A DNA stretch of 64,000 bases from Bryopsis sp. KO-2023. Its lineage: Eukaryota; Chlorophyta; Ulvophyceae; Bryopsidales; Bryopsidaceae. The position numbers and the translations under genes were made by a program. Of this stretch, positions 36,794 through 50,000 are shown piece by piece. The notes under the pieces are model-generated. The model did not search any database. It was not told the DNA's origin and saw only the letters and a program-made list of their open reading frames with translations. Positions within the stretch are counted from its first letter, which is position 1; the number at the start of each line of letters is the position of its first letter. The stretch spans positions 2,542,001-2,606,000 of the forward strand of contig BSYQ01000001.1 of assembly GCA_030272585.1 (NCBI GenBank). Reading direction: 5' to 3'.

Positions 36794-37239
36794 GCCATCC
36801 ACAACGAGGTGATCTACCCCGGCTCAGTCACTTGTCGTTCATGATATTCTTATGTGTTGCGTTGGCGTTCAGGATAAAGGTGGAAGAGGGTTCGCATGAA
36901 AAGGATGGCGATGGTGGTGAAGGTGGTTCCGGAAGAACAGAGGAGAAATCGCCAAACAAAAATCAACCTCGGGTATGAAAACCCCTCTCATATCCAGTTC
37001 CTGTCTGATAGAAAAAAAAGCCTGAGATTGCTCAATGCAGCAAATGTGTCGAAATTGATGTGCGGAGCCTCCTTGTTTTTTGAGCATATCCATTGTTCTG
37101 AACGAGAAATTGAAATTCATCTTTTCATTTTGGTGATCTTGATTTGCCATATAAACAGGAGAATAAGAGCCAGAGTCGGCGCAGGGACCATGACAGTCGA
37201 GTCTACCTGAACGGTGGTGATTTCCATGAAGAGTTTTAG
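36794..37239 (+). CDS. Possible alternative C-terminal exons of the cap methyltransferase
   Basis: If the last coding exon is spliced at 36661 (CAACG|gtatta), three further exons follow with every phase matching: a 15-nt microexon 36794-36808, 36873-36972 and 37159-37239. The added sequence contains KVEEGSHEKDGDGGEGGSG and then SQSRRRDHDSRVYLNGGDF before a TAG. It is charged and glycine-rich, like the RNA-binding tail it would extend. The alternatives are that these exons belong to a separate short gene or that they are chance. Support is phase and splice-site consistency only. Confidence 0.4.
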
Positions 37240-37729
37240 GGGGCAGCATTTCCAGCTTCCAGGAGAAATCGATGCCCATTTGCTCTGAAAAGATTGTTGT
37301 GGCTGCGAAAACAGTGTTTTATCAAAGGATTTGGGATGCCGGAAAAAAAGGGAAAGGGTTGTAGAATTGTATTTCTATAATTATGCATGGTGGAGAAGAA
37401 ATGGAATGACTTTCTAGAAAAGAAGCTCGTTGTGGAGGTGGGGATGCTGCGAATGGAAGAAAAAAGGGTCGAGATGTGCTGGAATGTATGTTTTTGCGGG
37501 TTGAGGGTACCACAATAAGTGGCTGTAAGAGAAACATGGATTCAAGAAAAGAGATTTGCTGGATTGGATTGATTTTCTTCTGGATAGCACTCCATACTGC
37601 ATTCCTGGGGAGATCCAGGCTGACCAAAATCTAGCCTCTTCAAATTTTTGCCTTCCAACCAAAAAAAATGAAAAGGGGAGAAGCTCTGGAGCAACATGTG
37701 CACGTCTTGCGTTTTTAGATCATCGTTCC
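37240..37729. other. Intergenic stretch before repeat R3
   Basis: No exon supported. It shows no similarity to the DNA outside R1, so the inverted duplication stops at or near the left end of R3. Confidence 0.5.
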
Positions 37730-38563
37730 GCCAGTCCGACCCAGATGAATGACACATTACATCATCACTTTCTGGTTATATTATTGCGAATTTATTTTAT
37801 TTTATTTTTATCTTCTACACGCAAACGCACCGCACTTCTTTTCTCTCCGCAGTATCGTTTCGCGACTGCGTCTCGCTGGTTGCCCTTTCCCAAAGTTTTT
37901 TTTGTCGTCAAGAAAAGCAAGCAAGTACTTGAATGTTTCATGTTTCAAGCATTCCGCGTCTCGTTCGTGCACTGTTGTTTTGTTGTGCACGGCCGGTCTT
38001 TGGTTTTTACTGTTTGTTTCTGGCCTTTTTTGGGGGTATGGCCGCCCTCTTTCTTATTGCTCCAAAGAGGCCTTGAAAAAAAGGTGCTCAAGCTCACAGA
38101 GTCAAGCTTTAATGTATTGTGGTCTTAAAAAAAAGATCCCAAACTCACAGAGCCAAGATTATCTTTTCGTCCAAGTGGTCTTCAAGATAAGATCCCCTTT
38201 CTTGCAAAGCCACACCTTGTTTCTTCTTTTAAGTGGTCTCTTTGCTCTCCTTCTCTTCTTTGAACAGGTGCGATCTTTTTTTCAGGAAGTGGAGAGCCTT
38301 TCTCCTCTTCTTGGAAAAGGGATCGTGGACTCTGCACAAAGCTAGCCAGCTCTGTGCACAGTAAAAAAAAATCTGGTTTGTAAGCTCATGCTTGTGGTTG
38401 GCACGATTCGTGCTAACTACAGACATGGACTTACAGAACCAGATTTTTTTCAAGGGTTTTTTCAGGAAACGAATGTCGTTCTCTTTTTCCCATTAAAAAA
38501 AAAAGGTCCGTCGCATTCATGGGCGATTGGATGGGTTCGATTCCCTCAGACCTTATCCTTCTG
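37730..38563 (+). repeat. Repeat R3, copy of the 0.8 kb family
   Basis: Begins CCAGTCCGACCCAGATG and runs through the body, hairpin (about 38363-38450) and tRNA-like module (38503-38554). It carries two tandem versions of the internal unit (GCTCACAGAGYCAA followed by GTGGTCTT), where R1, R2 and R5 carry one. The segment after the tRNA-like module differs from R1, R2 and R5. Confidence 0.85.
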
Positions 38564-39505
38564 GACATCTGAATGACTTAACTTCAGGCGTGTTTCGTAA
38601 GCTTTTGGCCCTTTTCCAGAGCCCAGTGACGTGGAGGTTGGTGCATTTCATACAGAATGAGATTTTTAATTTTCTTTTGGCTGGAGGTGTTTCTGCACTT
38701 GTGGATCTGCTGCCAATCAAGACAAGTATCTAGTAAAAAATGCGGGAATAACCTTCCCATTTTGTCTGATTGCTCTCTCCTTCCACTTATCAGCATAGCT
38801 CTGCTGATTCGGTGATGGATTTTCCCCCACCCATGTTACTTCCCTCTCCTAATCTCCCCTTTTCATGGTAGCATATGATGAGGCAAAACTTGAGTCAGTG
38901 CATGAGGATACCAACATCAGTGTGGCTCTACTGTTGATGTCGAAACTGATGTCAATTCCTGCAGAAAAAGGATGACGGTCATGAATGTCCCAGCGCTTGT
39001 GTGCGGGGAAGGACAACAAGGACAACCAAAAGTTGCCGCTGCCGGGTTTCCTGGGACATCCCTGATCCCGGTACTAGTCTCGGCCCCAACTGTGCTTAAT
39101 TGGCGAGGTCGGAAGGGATCGCATGTGTTCACGGTGGTATGACGGTAACACGACTGTAGTGTTCTCTCGCACACTAGGATCGTTTGACTGTAAGAAAGGA
39201 GAGAAAGTGGCGCTTACGAGTGTTGGCAAGGAAAATGAACTTGGTGCGCACCCAAGGAGCACCGCCGACGTCTGCGGGAAACGCACCAAAGCTCTCACAC
39301 CTTCCTGATTCTGGACCAGACAATTCTTCTCACTCTCTGATGAAGTCCGCTAGAGTCGTTATCCTACGGTTACTGGTTGCCCAAAAGCGCCCTCGTGCAC
39401 CCTAGGCCCGCCCTTTCGTTTTGACTGTGCGACGGATATTACTTTCGGAGTACAAACCAGGACTGACGACAAACTGAAGGAGACTAGTGAAAAACACAGA
39501 GAAAG
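38564..39505. other. Upstream region of the permease gene, part of the inverted duplication
   Basis: 39029-39505 is closely similar, inverted, to 1169-1640; 38564-39028 is weakly similar to 1641-2120. It presumably contains the permease promoter. No exon seen. Confidence 0.6.
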
Positions 39506-42017
39506 ATGCACGGCACGCAAGGAAATAACACGGTCGGGAGAGGACTTTGCACCTCCAGCTGGAACTCGGGGAGAAGATGCCGATGGAGCACAATCGCGGA
39601 AAAGCCACATGTCTCTCGTGGCGAGCGCGTGCGGCTTGTCAAGCGGGAAAGAATTTGCAGGAGGCCGCAGGAGGAGAGCATCGTGGCCCGGAGTCGTGGC
39701 TCTTTCGACCTGCACGGCGAGGTAGAAAGGATGGAGTCGACAACAGAGGCGTATACCGCCTCGAGGAAGAAGGTGAGGGTTTTCTGCCCGGAAAGCGAGC
39801 ATCTGTGGCGCGGCGGCGGCCATACATACACCCCTGTTGACGTCGACGTCGTATGGGTGACGTCTTTGTCTTTTCGTCATCCATGGCAGTGTTTGTTGAA
39901 CATGCTTGTGTGCTAGATGTTGCAGGGGGTTGGAGTTGCCCCATTTCTCCTGATTGTGGCGTTGCTCCTCCTAAATGCCAAGGTCCATTCAGGCACTCCA
40001 TCAACTTTCCCCACAATGTCACAGACATTGGTGGCAACATTGGCCTGCATAATGTCCATCATGTCACCCCTCAGAGTTGGCAGATTGTTGGAAGCCTTCA
40101 GGATTGCTAAAAAGGTAAGTCATCAACCCTGCAGTCATGTTGTGAGTGGATTTTCAGAGATGAACCACAAATATCTCTCATTTTCCAGTGATATTCCCCC
40201 CTCCCTGATGCACCATATCCAGAATGAGGCTTGCAATGATCATAAATCATAAATGCCCATTGTTTCTGAAAGTTGTGCTTTTCCACCATCAATGCAGATC
40301 CCCCAACCGCCAAAAAGAGTGGATGCTAGGAAAGTGATGGGAGCGGCATTCCTCGTTGCTGGAGGAACAGTTGGGGCAGGTATTGTAGCTTTGCCTGTGA
40401 GGACAGCGTCAGTGGGGCTTTTGCCGTCCGCTGCAGGGTTGATTGCTGGTTGGGCCTACATGCTAGTGGTGGCATTCATCATAGTGGATGTCCGAGAGCA
40501 CTGCGGCCCTGGAGCAAACTTTACAACCATGGCTGCCATGACGCTGGGCAATCGATGGAAAGCTGTCAGCGGGGCATTGTACATTTTTGTGTACTGTGCC
40601 ACCCTGACAGCTTACATCGCAGAGAGCGCAACTTTCATTGGGCCCGCAATCGCTTTTGCACTGGGTGAGTGGGGGAATGGAAAAGATGGATGATAAGTCT
40701 GTGGGCCAACTTGGTGAAAGGAGCTGTCAACTTGCAGGGAGAGGGCTTTTGTGATGCTGATATCCACAGCTTGCATTGTGTGGAAATGCAATCTCTTCTC
40801 ACAGGGTCATCTCAGACCAGTAGCTTGTGAGAACCACCAATTCTCAAGGGCAGCCCTGCAATTATCTGGAATCAGGATTGTTTGTTCATGGTCATGCACA
40901 GGGCACGCTCTCAACCCCGCTGCCCTCTCTCTCCTGTTCACGGTGACATTTGGTGGAATCATAGCCATGGGCTCCAGGACTGTGGACATCATCAACAGCG
41001 GATGTGTGCTGGTGGCGCTGGCTGCCTTCGGGGTGTTGGTCAGTCTTGGGAGCAGCGGGTTAGCCCCAGCTTCGATGATGTTCTGCAACTGGCCCGGGGC
41101 TGTCCAGACAGCACCGATCATGATTGTGGCTTTTACCTTCCACAACATGATCCCCTCGCTGTTCGATCACCTGAAATCGGCAGCGGCGGTGAGGAAGGCG
41201 CTGTTCATTGGTGAGCTCTCTGGAAATTCACACTGCCTTCATTAAGACGAGTTATAGAGTTCATTTGGGTTTTTTTTTGCCTGTCGATGTTTTACTGACA
41301 ATTTGGATCTGCCTTGCAGGGACTCTCATTCCTTTGAGCATGTACCTCCTCTGGGAGGTGCTGATCCTGGGCAGCCTCCCCCCAGGTTCGAGCTTGGCCA
41401 GCGTTGGGGAGGTTGTGCAGCTGATGGGAGGGACCGGCGCTGTGCCAGTGGCGATCAACATCTTCTCGTTGTTCGCCATAATCACCTCGTTCCTGGGGGT
41501 TGGCTTGGGGTGTATTGCCTTTGTACAGGGTGAGTCGGGAAAAATGGATGCTTCAGTTTGTCTTTATGTTTGGAACCATCTTAAAATGTCCTGCTGTCAA
41601 CACACCACAACTTGTTGGGATCTTGCGACCAAAATCGGAGGAAAACATTTGCTTCGTTGCTCAGGGAAAGGGAAGTTCCTCTAATAGAGTGAGCCAATGA
41701 TGTTTTTTGTTTCTATGACAGACCTGACCGGGAGCTCCAGCAAGGAGGAGGGGGAGCCAGCGAGTTTGTGGGCGGTGGTTGCGACAATGGTTCCCCCACT
41801 GATCATCGCTTGCCTGGCTCCAAAGCTGTTTGTTGCAGCTTTGGAAATCTCAGGGATTTTGCGACTTATTCTGTTCGCAATCATCCCTGGGATTATGACC
41901 AGGGTAATCCCGGGATCTGGTGGCAGGAGGCAGTTCATGGCAGGAGCAGTGGTGGCCATTGCAGTGGGGATTATAGGTATTTGCGTGGTTGGCAGGTTGG
42001 CTCCCGTCATTGTATAA
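39506..42017 (+). CDS. Tryptophan/tyrosine permease family transporter (TyrP-like)
   Basis: Membrane carrier for aromatic amino acids by family. Six exons, phases matching: 39506-39772, 39926-40114, 40298-40664, 40902-41210, 41320-41529, 41722-42017; 545 aa. About 150 N-terminal residues, basic and Ser-rich with one hydrophobic stretch (APFLLIVALLLLNA), precede a ~390-residue core that aligns along its length with bacterial TyrP. The first helix has GGTVGAGIVALPVRTASVGL (about 174-193); later landmarks are YCATLTAYIAESATFIGP, TFGGIIAMGSRTVDIINSG, VAFTFHNMIPSLFDHL and ITSFLGVGLGCIAF. The extension may be an organelle-targeting region, as in plant members of the family, but that is inference. 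An in-frame stop precedes the Met. A broken inverted copy lies at 28-1168. Confidence 0.9.
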
Positions 42018-44734
42018 CAGAATTTCATTTCATTTGATTTCATTCAGTGGAAGGGGTAGAGGGATATCTTTTTTTGTAGTTGGAAGCAGTTTTTTTTTTC
42101 TTTTTTTTTTTTTTGGGGGGGGGGGGTGTTGACTGCAGTGGTGAGATGGATTTTGGGGGAAAAATGGGAAGGAAAAAATAAACTCTAAAGTGAGTAGCAG
42201 ATGAAGCGCTGCCAACAATCATGAACAAAAAACAAAAAACAACATTGACAGTTGCCATTGGGATTGGTGAAAGCAGGTCTTGAAGAAAAATGGCTAAAAA
42301 AAAAAATCAAATTAGATGCAAAGAAATCTTAAAGAAAAGAAAAAGGGATACAAGTCAACAAAGGGGGAAAGCTTTTGGGAAAGCTTATTTTCACAAAGCG
42401 GAGGGGATGGATCCGTTTATTTGCTGGAAAAAGACAAAAATGAAATAAAACAAGGATGGGTAGTTGTCAACTTTATTCGTTGCTCTTTAGTTTTTTTTTG
42501 GGGGGGAGGGATTTTTCCTGATTCTTTCAAGGAAACACAGAGATTTATGTTTTGCTTGTTCTTCAAGACGTCAGTGTCTTGGATAAAAACAAAAGATGCG
42601 TTGCTTGTTTTTTTTTACTTTTTTTTTGGGTGGAGGGTGGAGGATTGGGACTCTTAAGAAAGGGGAAATTGGGAGATTTTTTTTTTTTGAGAACAGTATT
42701 AAAAATAAAAAAAAGGACAAAAATGAAAATGAAAAACAGGAAAAACAACCCTCCAGATTTTCAAGGGTTCTAAATTTTTTATACTCACCCATTTATTGGG
42801 TTGTTATTGTACTTTTATTTTTATTTTTTGAGGGGGCAGGGATAGGGTGGGATGGGATGGGAGGCAAATTGGAATTTTTTTTGCTGGAAAAATCAGTCAG
42901 TCTGGATGGATGGCTCTTTTTTTTTCCCTGCACCAAGAAGATATTTGAAAGCAGGAAAAAAAGCCAGAAAAATGGAGTGATTGAAACAAAGGCAAAAACA
43001 TGGAATCCGAAATTGAAGCTCTAAAAAGAAAATGCGAAAAGAAAAAAAGGAGGAGGAGGGGGGGGATGCATACGTGGAAATATTGGTCGGCTTTCGTTCA
43101 CAGAGCGGATTTGTGATATATTGTGAGTGATTTGTTTGATTTTTTGGAGCGATTGGACCGAAGTCCAGCATTACATGGCGAAAGGGAACAAGGAGTGGAA
43201 GTAAATGGAGGTGGATATGGATTGGAGTACTGGTTTGACAGAATGGACTGGTCTTCTTTTGTGGGGGTGACTGGACCAGCGGTACGCTGTGGTGTTACGC
43301 AAACAAAAGAAAGGAATTGAGGAACAGGGAGCCTGCTTGATCATTTTCGATAGGCTCCAATCGATTCTCAGAGCCGGTATGTGTTCTTCTGTGAATTCTT
43401 TCATATCGGCAAACTTTGTTGAAAGAAAGAGGGAAGCAGATTGGAGGGAAAGAGCTGGTGAAAATTCTTTCGTTGATTTCTGAAGAAGAAGGTACATATC
43501 GAAGCTGCGATGGTGAAAAAACAATTCAAAAATTGGAGGGCACAGGCGGTAGGACATGTTTTTGTGAAAAAGTGCCGAGTGAGATGCGCCGCAAATAGTG
43601 TGGTGGTGAAAAAAACAGAAAACGAGCTGGACAGGAGAAAGATAACAAATTGGTATATATCCTTGTGTGAAATTTCTTGACAGGCGGGATCATCATGATC
43701 CTGCAAGGAGCAAAAAATGAAATTGGAGGAGAGAGGTGGAAAACTCTCTTTTGTGAAATGGCATGGATTGATGGACCTGAAAGAAATGGGTGTGAAAGAA
43801 TAGCTACGGATGAGAGGAAGGACCTGGTACTTTTTTTTTTTGGGGGGGGGGGGGAAGGGAAGTGGGGTTTGGAGGTATGGTACATCGTGATTGTCGCGGC
43901 GGTGAGAAAAATGGAAATTGAAGGAAGGAGCTGGCATGGTTTTCTTTTTCAGTCAGGGACATCGCGAATGTGCGATAGGGAAAAAAAAGAAAACGAGCTG
44001 ATATCTCTTCCTTCATGGATTTTTTTTTTTTGCTGCCAGCACGTCTCGGTGTTGGGAAAGGGGAAGACAAGGTGTGGAGAAAAACAAAGACGTTGTGATT
44101 TCTTGTGAATGGGGTATTGACCAGCCTAAGGTAATTCTCGGGATTGGCCATTTTTTTGTCTTTGTGGATCATTTGGACTGAGGTTATTTCCGGACGGGAG
44201 TGGGAATATTTGAAAGGTAGCTTTACCCTCCTGAGGCAGTTTTTGCTGGCATTTTCCTTTGGCCTATTTTTTTTTCCCCAAGTGCGTTACATTTTGTTCA
44301 TATATGGTCGAAGGTGGGAGGATTTTTTTTTGCCCAAGATATGAGGGAACTTTGTCTATTTTTTTTTTCTTCGGGCTTTTTTTTTCCTCCCTGAATTCGG
44401 ATGGACAATTGGGGAGTCGATGGGTGTTCAATTTTTGGATGTATATATTTACAGACCCTCAGGGATTGCTGGGTGAGAAAAATGTGTTGAGCGAAACCGT
44501 GAAAATGTAAAAATGAGGATATACAGAGACAAATGTTTTTTTGTAGAACCGACCAAGTCTCCAGGGGTCTAGCACAAGAGACATGGAGACATGGGAGACA
44601 TGGAGAATCGAAAGGAGCGGAGAGAAAGTTTTTCGGAAGAAGGTTTTTTTTGGCTGAATATTCAAAAATCACTATTTTGTCGCCTTTCATCACTATTTTA
44701 GTCAGGATAGCGTCACAGTCCGACAGTCGGCGCG
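42018..44734. other. 2.7 kb gene-free stretch rich in T and G runs
   Basis: No supported exon. It is dense in homopolymers, including T(n)G(n) tracts near 42100-42127, 42488-42508 and 43832-43858, and many short A- or T-runs. Short ORFs here are translations of these runs. Confidence 0.6.
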
Positions 44735-45542
44735 CCGGTCCGACTCAGATGGATGACGCATTACACCATCACTTTCTGTTCGTACAAATTCTGGTTCGCA
44801 GCGACCAAGCACCAAATTCTATCTTTCCCACGCAAGTTTGCGCCTCACTTCATTCCCGTCCTCAGTTTTGTTTCACGACGAAGGTTTTCTGTTTAAGCAA
44901 GCAAGCAAGCAGTTGAGTGTTCCATCTATCAAGCATGCGCATCCCGTTCGTGCATTGTCGGTTTGTTGTGCACGGCCGGTCTTTGGTTTTTACGGTTTGT
45001 TTCTGGCCTTTTTTTGGGGGTATGGCCGCCCTCTTCCTTTTTCCTCCAAAGAGACCTTGAAAAAAAGGTCCTCAAGCTCATAGAGCCAAATCTTAATGTA
45101 CAGTGGTCTTAAAAAGAAGATCCCAAGCTCACAAAGCCAAGTCTGCATCCCAAGTGGTCTTAAATATGATAAGACCTTTCTTCTGGAGCCACACCTTCTT
45201 TCATCTTTCAAGTGGTCAATCTCTTCCTTCTCTTCTTTATACAGGTGCGATCTTTTTTTCAGGAAGTGGAGAGTCTTTCTCCTCTTCTTGGAAAAGGGGT
45301 CGTGGACTATGCACACAGCTAGCCGGCTCTGTGCATAGTCGAAAAAAATCTGGTCTTGTAAGCCCATGCTTGTGGTTGGCACGATACGTGCTACTCACAG
45401 GCATGGACTTACAGAAGTGGATTTTTTTCAAGGGGTTTTTCAGGAAACGAATGCCGTTCTCTTTTTCCCATTAAAAAAAAAAGGTCTGTCACATTTCATG
45501 GGCGATTGAATGGGTTCGATTCCCTCGGACCTTATTTTTCTG
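44735..45542 (+). repeat. Repeat R4, copy of the 0.8 kb family
   Basis: Begins CCGGTCCGACTCAGATG; hairpin about 45342-45428, tRNA-like module 45481-45533. It has two internal units, like R3. The right hairpin arm has GAAGTGG, a variant shared with R5. The sequence beyond the tRNA-like module is unrelated to R1, R2 and R5, so the right end may be truncated or this may be the true end. Confidence 0.85.
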
Positions 45543-47022
45543 CAGTCATGTTCCAGATGCTGCTCTGACAAACATATCACAGCTTTGGACTTTTTTATTT
45601 TTTATTTCCATTGCACTAAGGGCCACACTCTCTTTCATTCCAGGCACAATTGGATTTTCCCCTACAAGAATGGGGGTGTTTCTATGTGATATTGAACTTG
45701 AAACCATTCAAAAGCTATCTTTCCAAAGACCTGAAACTAACTCCCACCATCCACTGAAGTTCTATCTTTTGCTTTTTAATTTGCCAGGTGTGTGAGAAGG
45801 TTCATGAAATCCTGGGCGACCTGTTATAACTCTCTAAGTCATGAACTTATGTTGTTGCTGGGATAAATCCATCACGGATCAGAATCCGAAGGAAATGGAT
45901 TCCTGTGGGGGGTTTTTAAAGCGAAAGTGACTGGTTAAAATAAAACAATCACTCTCCTTGTCATCCTGCACCTGCATTCAGAAACGGGGAGGAAAGTTGT
46001 TCGCTGTTTAATCAGCGTTTACACAAAACAGGAAGACCTTGCTTCCCTCACAACATATTGATCCAAACCATCTCGAAGCCTCTGGTGATAAGCACCAGCA
46101 CCAGTCACAGCCCACGATCTCAATCGAGGGGTGGAGGTGTGGTGTGGAAAATTGACTAAATATATTTATAAGACGGTGGAGGGGATGCTTCAGATATCAC
46201 TCACTGCTTTTGACTTAAAAGGGGCAGAATTGCATGCATTGTTGCGAATTCTGTCTGATCACTTCTGTGAAGAAGAAACCCAGCCATGCTACAAACACAT
46301 AGTGTGCAAGGGTCGTCCATTTCCTCACAAACCACTGCCCAGCTACAGTCAGTGTGGAACACTTCAACAAAAAAAAAAAAACTCCGTCCCATCGTACGGC
46401 TTTGCTCCCACCCAAAATGGGCTGGAATCCCGTCCAGGGTGTGAATTTATTCTGCACGTTTGGTTATTTTTACTTTTCGCCGAGGAGGAAAAAAAAAACA
46501 GAAAGAGAACACAAGCAAAGAAGCTACGCGCACGTCCTTTATGTGAACTACCCTTTTAGCAAAGAACCTATATACTTTTATACGGTCGACGCTCACTCGG
46601 AAGCTAGAAACGACAGGTAAGGTTCAACAAGAAAACGGGGAGCATAGGACTGAATATTGCGAGTGTGCAGTCTGTAACATCCTGAACCCTGAGCGTTTTG
46701 CGGCTCGGCATCGTTCGTGACGGTGATGTTTCAATCGTCTTCTTTCCGTCCCTGGATCATGTCTTGCTTTTTCTTTCCCTTTTGCCATCATTGCCAACTC
46801 ATGACAAGCTGTTTAACTCATTCAAATCATGCACAGAAGAGATGTGACAGGATTGTTTTCTCTGTTGCAGAAATTTCATTCCATAATCGTTGTGGAAAGA
46901 AAATCCAGACATCCTGATCGCTCTTTTTCTTGCAGTTCTTGTTTGAAGGTTTTTTTCTTTCCAGTGCTTTGAACCAATGCTATTTTTTTTGTTTTTTTTG
47001 CCCTTCTCCATGTGAAGGTGTC
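45543..47022. other. Intergenic stretch upstream of the PROPPIN gene
   Basis: About 1.5 kb without a supported exon. It should contain the promoter and leader of the downstream gene; an untranslated first exon is possible. Confidence 0.5.
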
Positions 47023-50000
47023 ATGCCGGTGGTGGACCCTGTGGATAGAGATGCAGGGATCCTGTCATTATCATTCAACCAGGACAGGTCTTGCATAGCG
47101 ATCGCCACACTCCATGGAGTTCGAATTTTCAGCATCGATATGCACAAAACTCTCTACACAGACAACATCGGAGCCGTAAGGTGGGTCAATCTCTTTTTAA
47201 AAAATGGTCGAACAGAATGATTACGAGCGAAAGTTCTGATTTTGCCTATCGATGATATCTTTCCAGTTTCTTTGCATTTGTGGATGTCGGGGATGTCCGA
47301 AAAAAAAAAGTTGAAAATATGTGTCTCCGCCAAGGGGCATATCTAGATGTATAAATTGTATTCTTGTTTCTTGACTTATCTTTTTTCTCATTTCATTTTT
47401 TGGTTTGTTTTTGCAGCATTGCAGAAATGTTGTTCTGCACCAATCTTCTGGCTTTCGTTGGAGCAGGCAAGTTTGCTTGCCAACCACTCAAATTTCTGGA
47501 TTTTTCGCTGTGGTTTCGCGACCATTGCCAGACATTTTTTTTTTCTCTTTGCATTTATCAGCTGGACATAGACTGTGCATTCTGTTTAACACTACCTCTG
47601 TATGGATGATCGGGATAAATCGGTGTGGGTGCATCAATGCCAAAACCATAACAGTGTCTTTTTTTCTCCACAGGGGAACAACCAGCATTGACCCCCAGGA
47701 AGCTGGCTGTGTTGAACACGAACGGCAAAAAACTCATCAAAGACATGAGTTTTCCATCCGCAGTCCTTGCAGTCAAAATGAACCGGAAGCGGTGAGTAAA
47801 ATTATTCCCGTACTAAAAATAGAATTCACATGTGGACCGTAGACATAAAAGGCAACCTTGCAGTTCAATCCAGGAAAGACAGACTGCCATCATTCAGTGT
47901 TGTTTTCTCTTTGCATTTTCAGTTCAAGAAAAGAAAAAAAGGAGGGGGGGAGTGGGGGTGCAAAGGGGAAACAAAAAGGACGAGGTGTTGGTTTGTGATC
48001 CTGTTCTTTTAGATTGGGTTCAGGTTGGTTGTAATTTTGGAGAGGAAGGCTATCGTTTACGAGCTTGAAAATCTGGTCAAGCTCAAAACATTGGACACCC
48101 CACCGAATCCCAAAGGAGTTTGCGCGCTTTCGGTCGGGGATGGTCCTTGCTATCTCGCACTTCCATCATCAGGCACCACAGTGAGTCGCATGCAAAGAGG
48201 GAAAAAAAAAAGAAAATTGAGAAAAAAACTCAATCTTGTTGTAATCCAATCCATTCTCAGGAGTAGTCTGGTGCCGAAAGGCCAAGTGTCCAGCCGGAAG
48301 GCAAGAAAGAACCGACTGTCGGAAGACACACAGTGCAGGAGACGACTGGAAAGTCGCAAACACTATACGTCACACTTTACATACCAAAATATAGAAAATC
48401 TGTCCGTAAAAATTCCTTTTGTAGTGAATTGCAATGGCTTTCTTCTTCTCGTTGCGTCTGTGGTAGGAAGTGAGTTTTCTGTTTGTTTTGGGGGTTTTTT
48501 CCGGCGTTTCTCGTGATTGGATGGAAGTGGTCCTTGAAAAACTCATGGAAATATGTATGTCTGTTTGAAGTTTGCATTTTGCTCTGATGCTAGGGGGTGG
48601 TGCGAGTGTACGATCTCTTGGTGGATGGTGGAAATGTCCTGTGCGAGATTGCTGCACACAAAAGTCCAGTGGTACGGCCGAAAAAGCAAACTCTGTTGAA
48701 AAAAAAGCAGCTTTTTTTTTCTGGTTTTGGCATCGTGGTGGAGGTCTGAGTTCTCCCAACATATCTGTATTAATTTTTTTTTCTGCCTGCAGACTGTCAT
48801 AGTGATGAATGAGGATTCGACGATGGTTGCGACAGCATCCCAAAAAGGCACTTTGATCAACGTGCACAGCTTGCCTGACGCCCAAAGTATATTCACCTTG
48901 AGAAGAGGATCCACGCCAGCTACCATTCACTCCCTCGCCTTTTCCCCGATGTCCATCGAGCCCACCTTCCTTGCAGCTTCCGGGAGCCACGGGACCGTCC
49001 ACGTGTTCAGACTGACAGATGCTGGCAGGTAGCCAACTTCCCCCCATAGTTCTTTCAGTTTTTCCGACCATCATTATTTGGCGTTAAGAAACGTAATTGC
49101 AGTTTTGTGACTTTTCCTCTCTGGGCTATATCTCAACTATGCCGTTCGCCAAGCTCAAGTCCAACCACAACGACTGAAAGCACTTCGATTGTCTTTGACA
49201 GTTTCGGTTGTGACTGGAGATGCAACCTTTACTAAGGAATTCCTGAAAAATCTAATTCTTGTGCGACCACTGTCGATATTCACAAGATGTTTCTGGACCG
49301 TGCAACCTTCTTTTTGAACTCTTCGGTATACCCTGAGACCCCCCGCTGCCAATCACGCTTGTCAGACACCAGCTCCGTCCCCCCAGCTTCAACCGTATGT
49401 CGATATGTCCTGTCTATGATTTCGTGTGAAAATTTATGTGTTACGGATGTGTGGAATGGACAAGGTGAGCTTTGGACAATTTTTTAATTTTCCTTTTTCG
49501 CCTGCCTGCAGGACCTCTGTGGGTGCAGCTGCATCAGCGGCTGCAGGTTTGCTTTCTGCAGTGACCAGATATCCGCTGACGAACTGGGTAAGTACTTCAA
49601 TACAAAGCAACATACATTTTTCCCTGTCGAAGCCATTCGATTTGGATGCAAAATCAATGTGGTATCTCCAGGGTCTTCCAACGATGTCCTGGTTTTCCGC
49701 CAGAATATATAGTCTATATAGTCAGAGTTTGATCGACACAATGAAGGGATTGTTGATCGATTCTGGGTTTTGCAGGTGGATCCTATGAGAAGCTGTGTGG
49801 CGGTGTCGCTGCCTAACATGCAAGTGCCATCCATTTGTACGATTCTTCCAGTGGACGTTCCTTTGGTGGATGGGGAGCAGCATCCCGATGCCAGACACAT
49901 GTCGAATAGCGACCAGGTGATCCATCCCCCCCTGCTTCCTTTCTTTCTTTTTCTGAAACAAACAAATCGTCACAGGAGCTAGATGTGCGTGCGATGTCCT

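Noticed and set aside
42018-44734. Many ORFs in the gene-free stretch, some near 140 codons
   Set aside because: They are Phe/Lys/Gly-rich translations of homopolymer runs on both strands.
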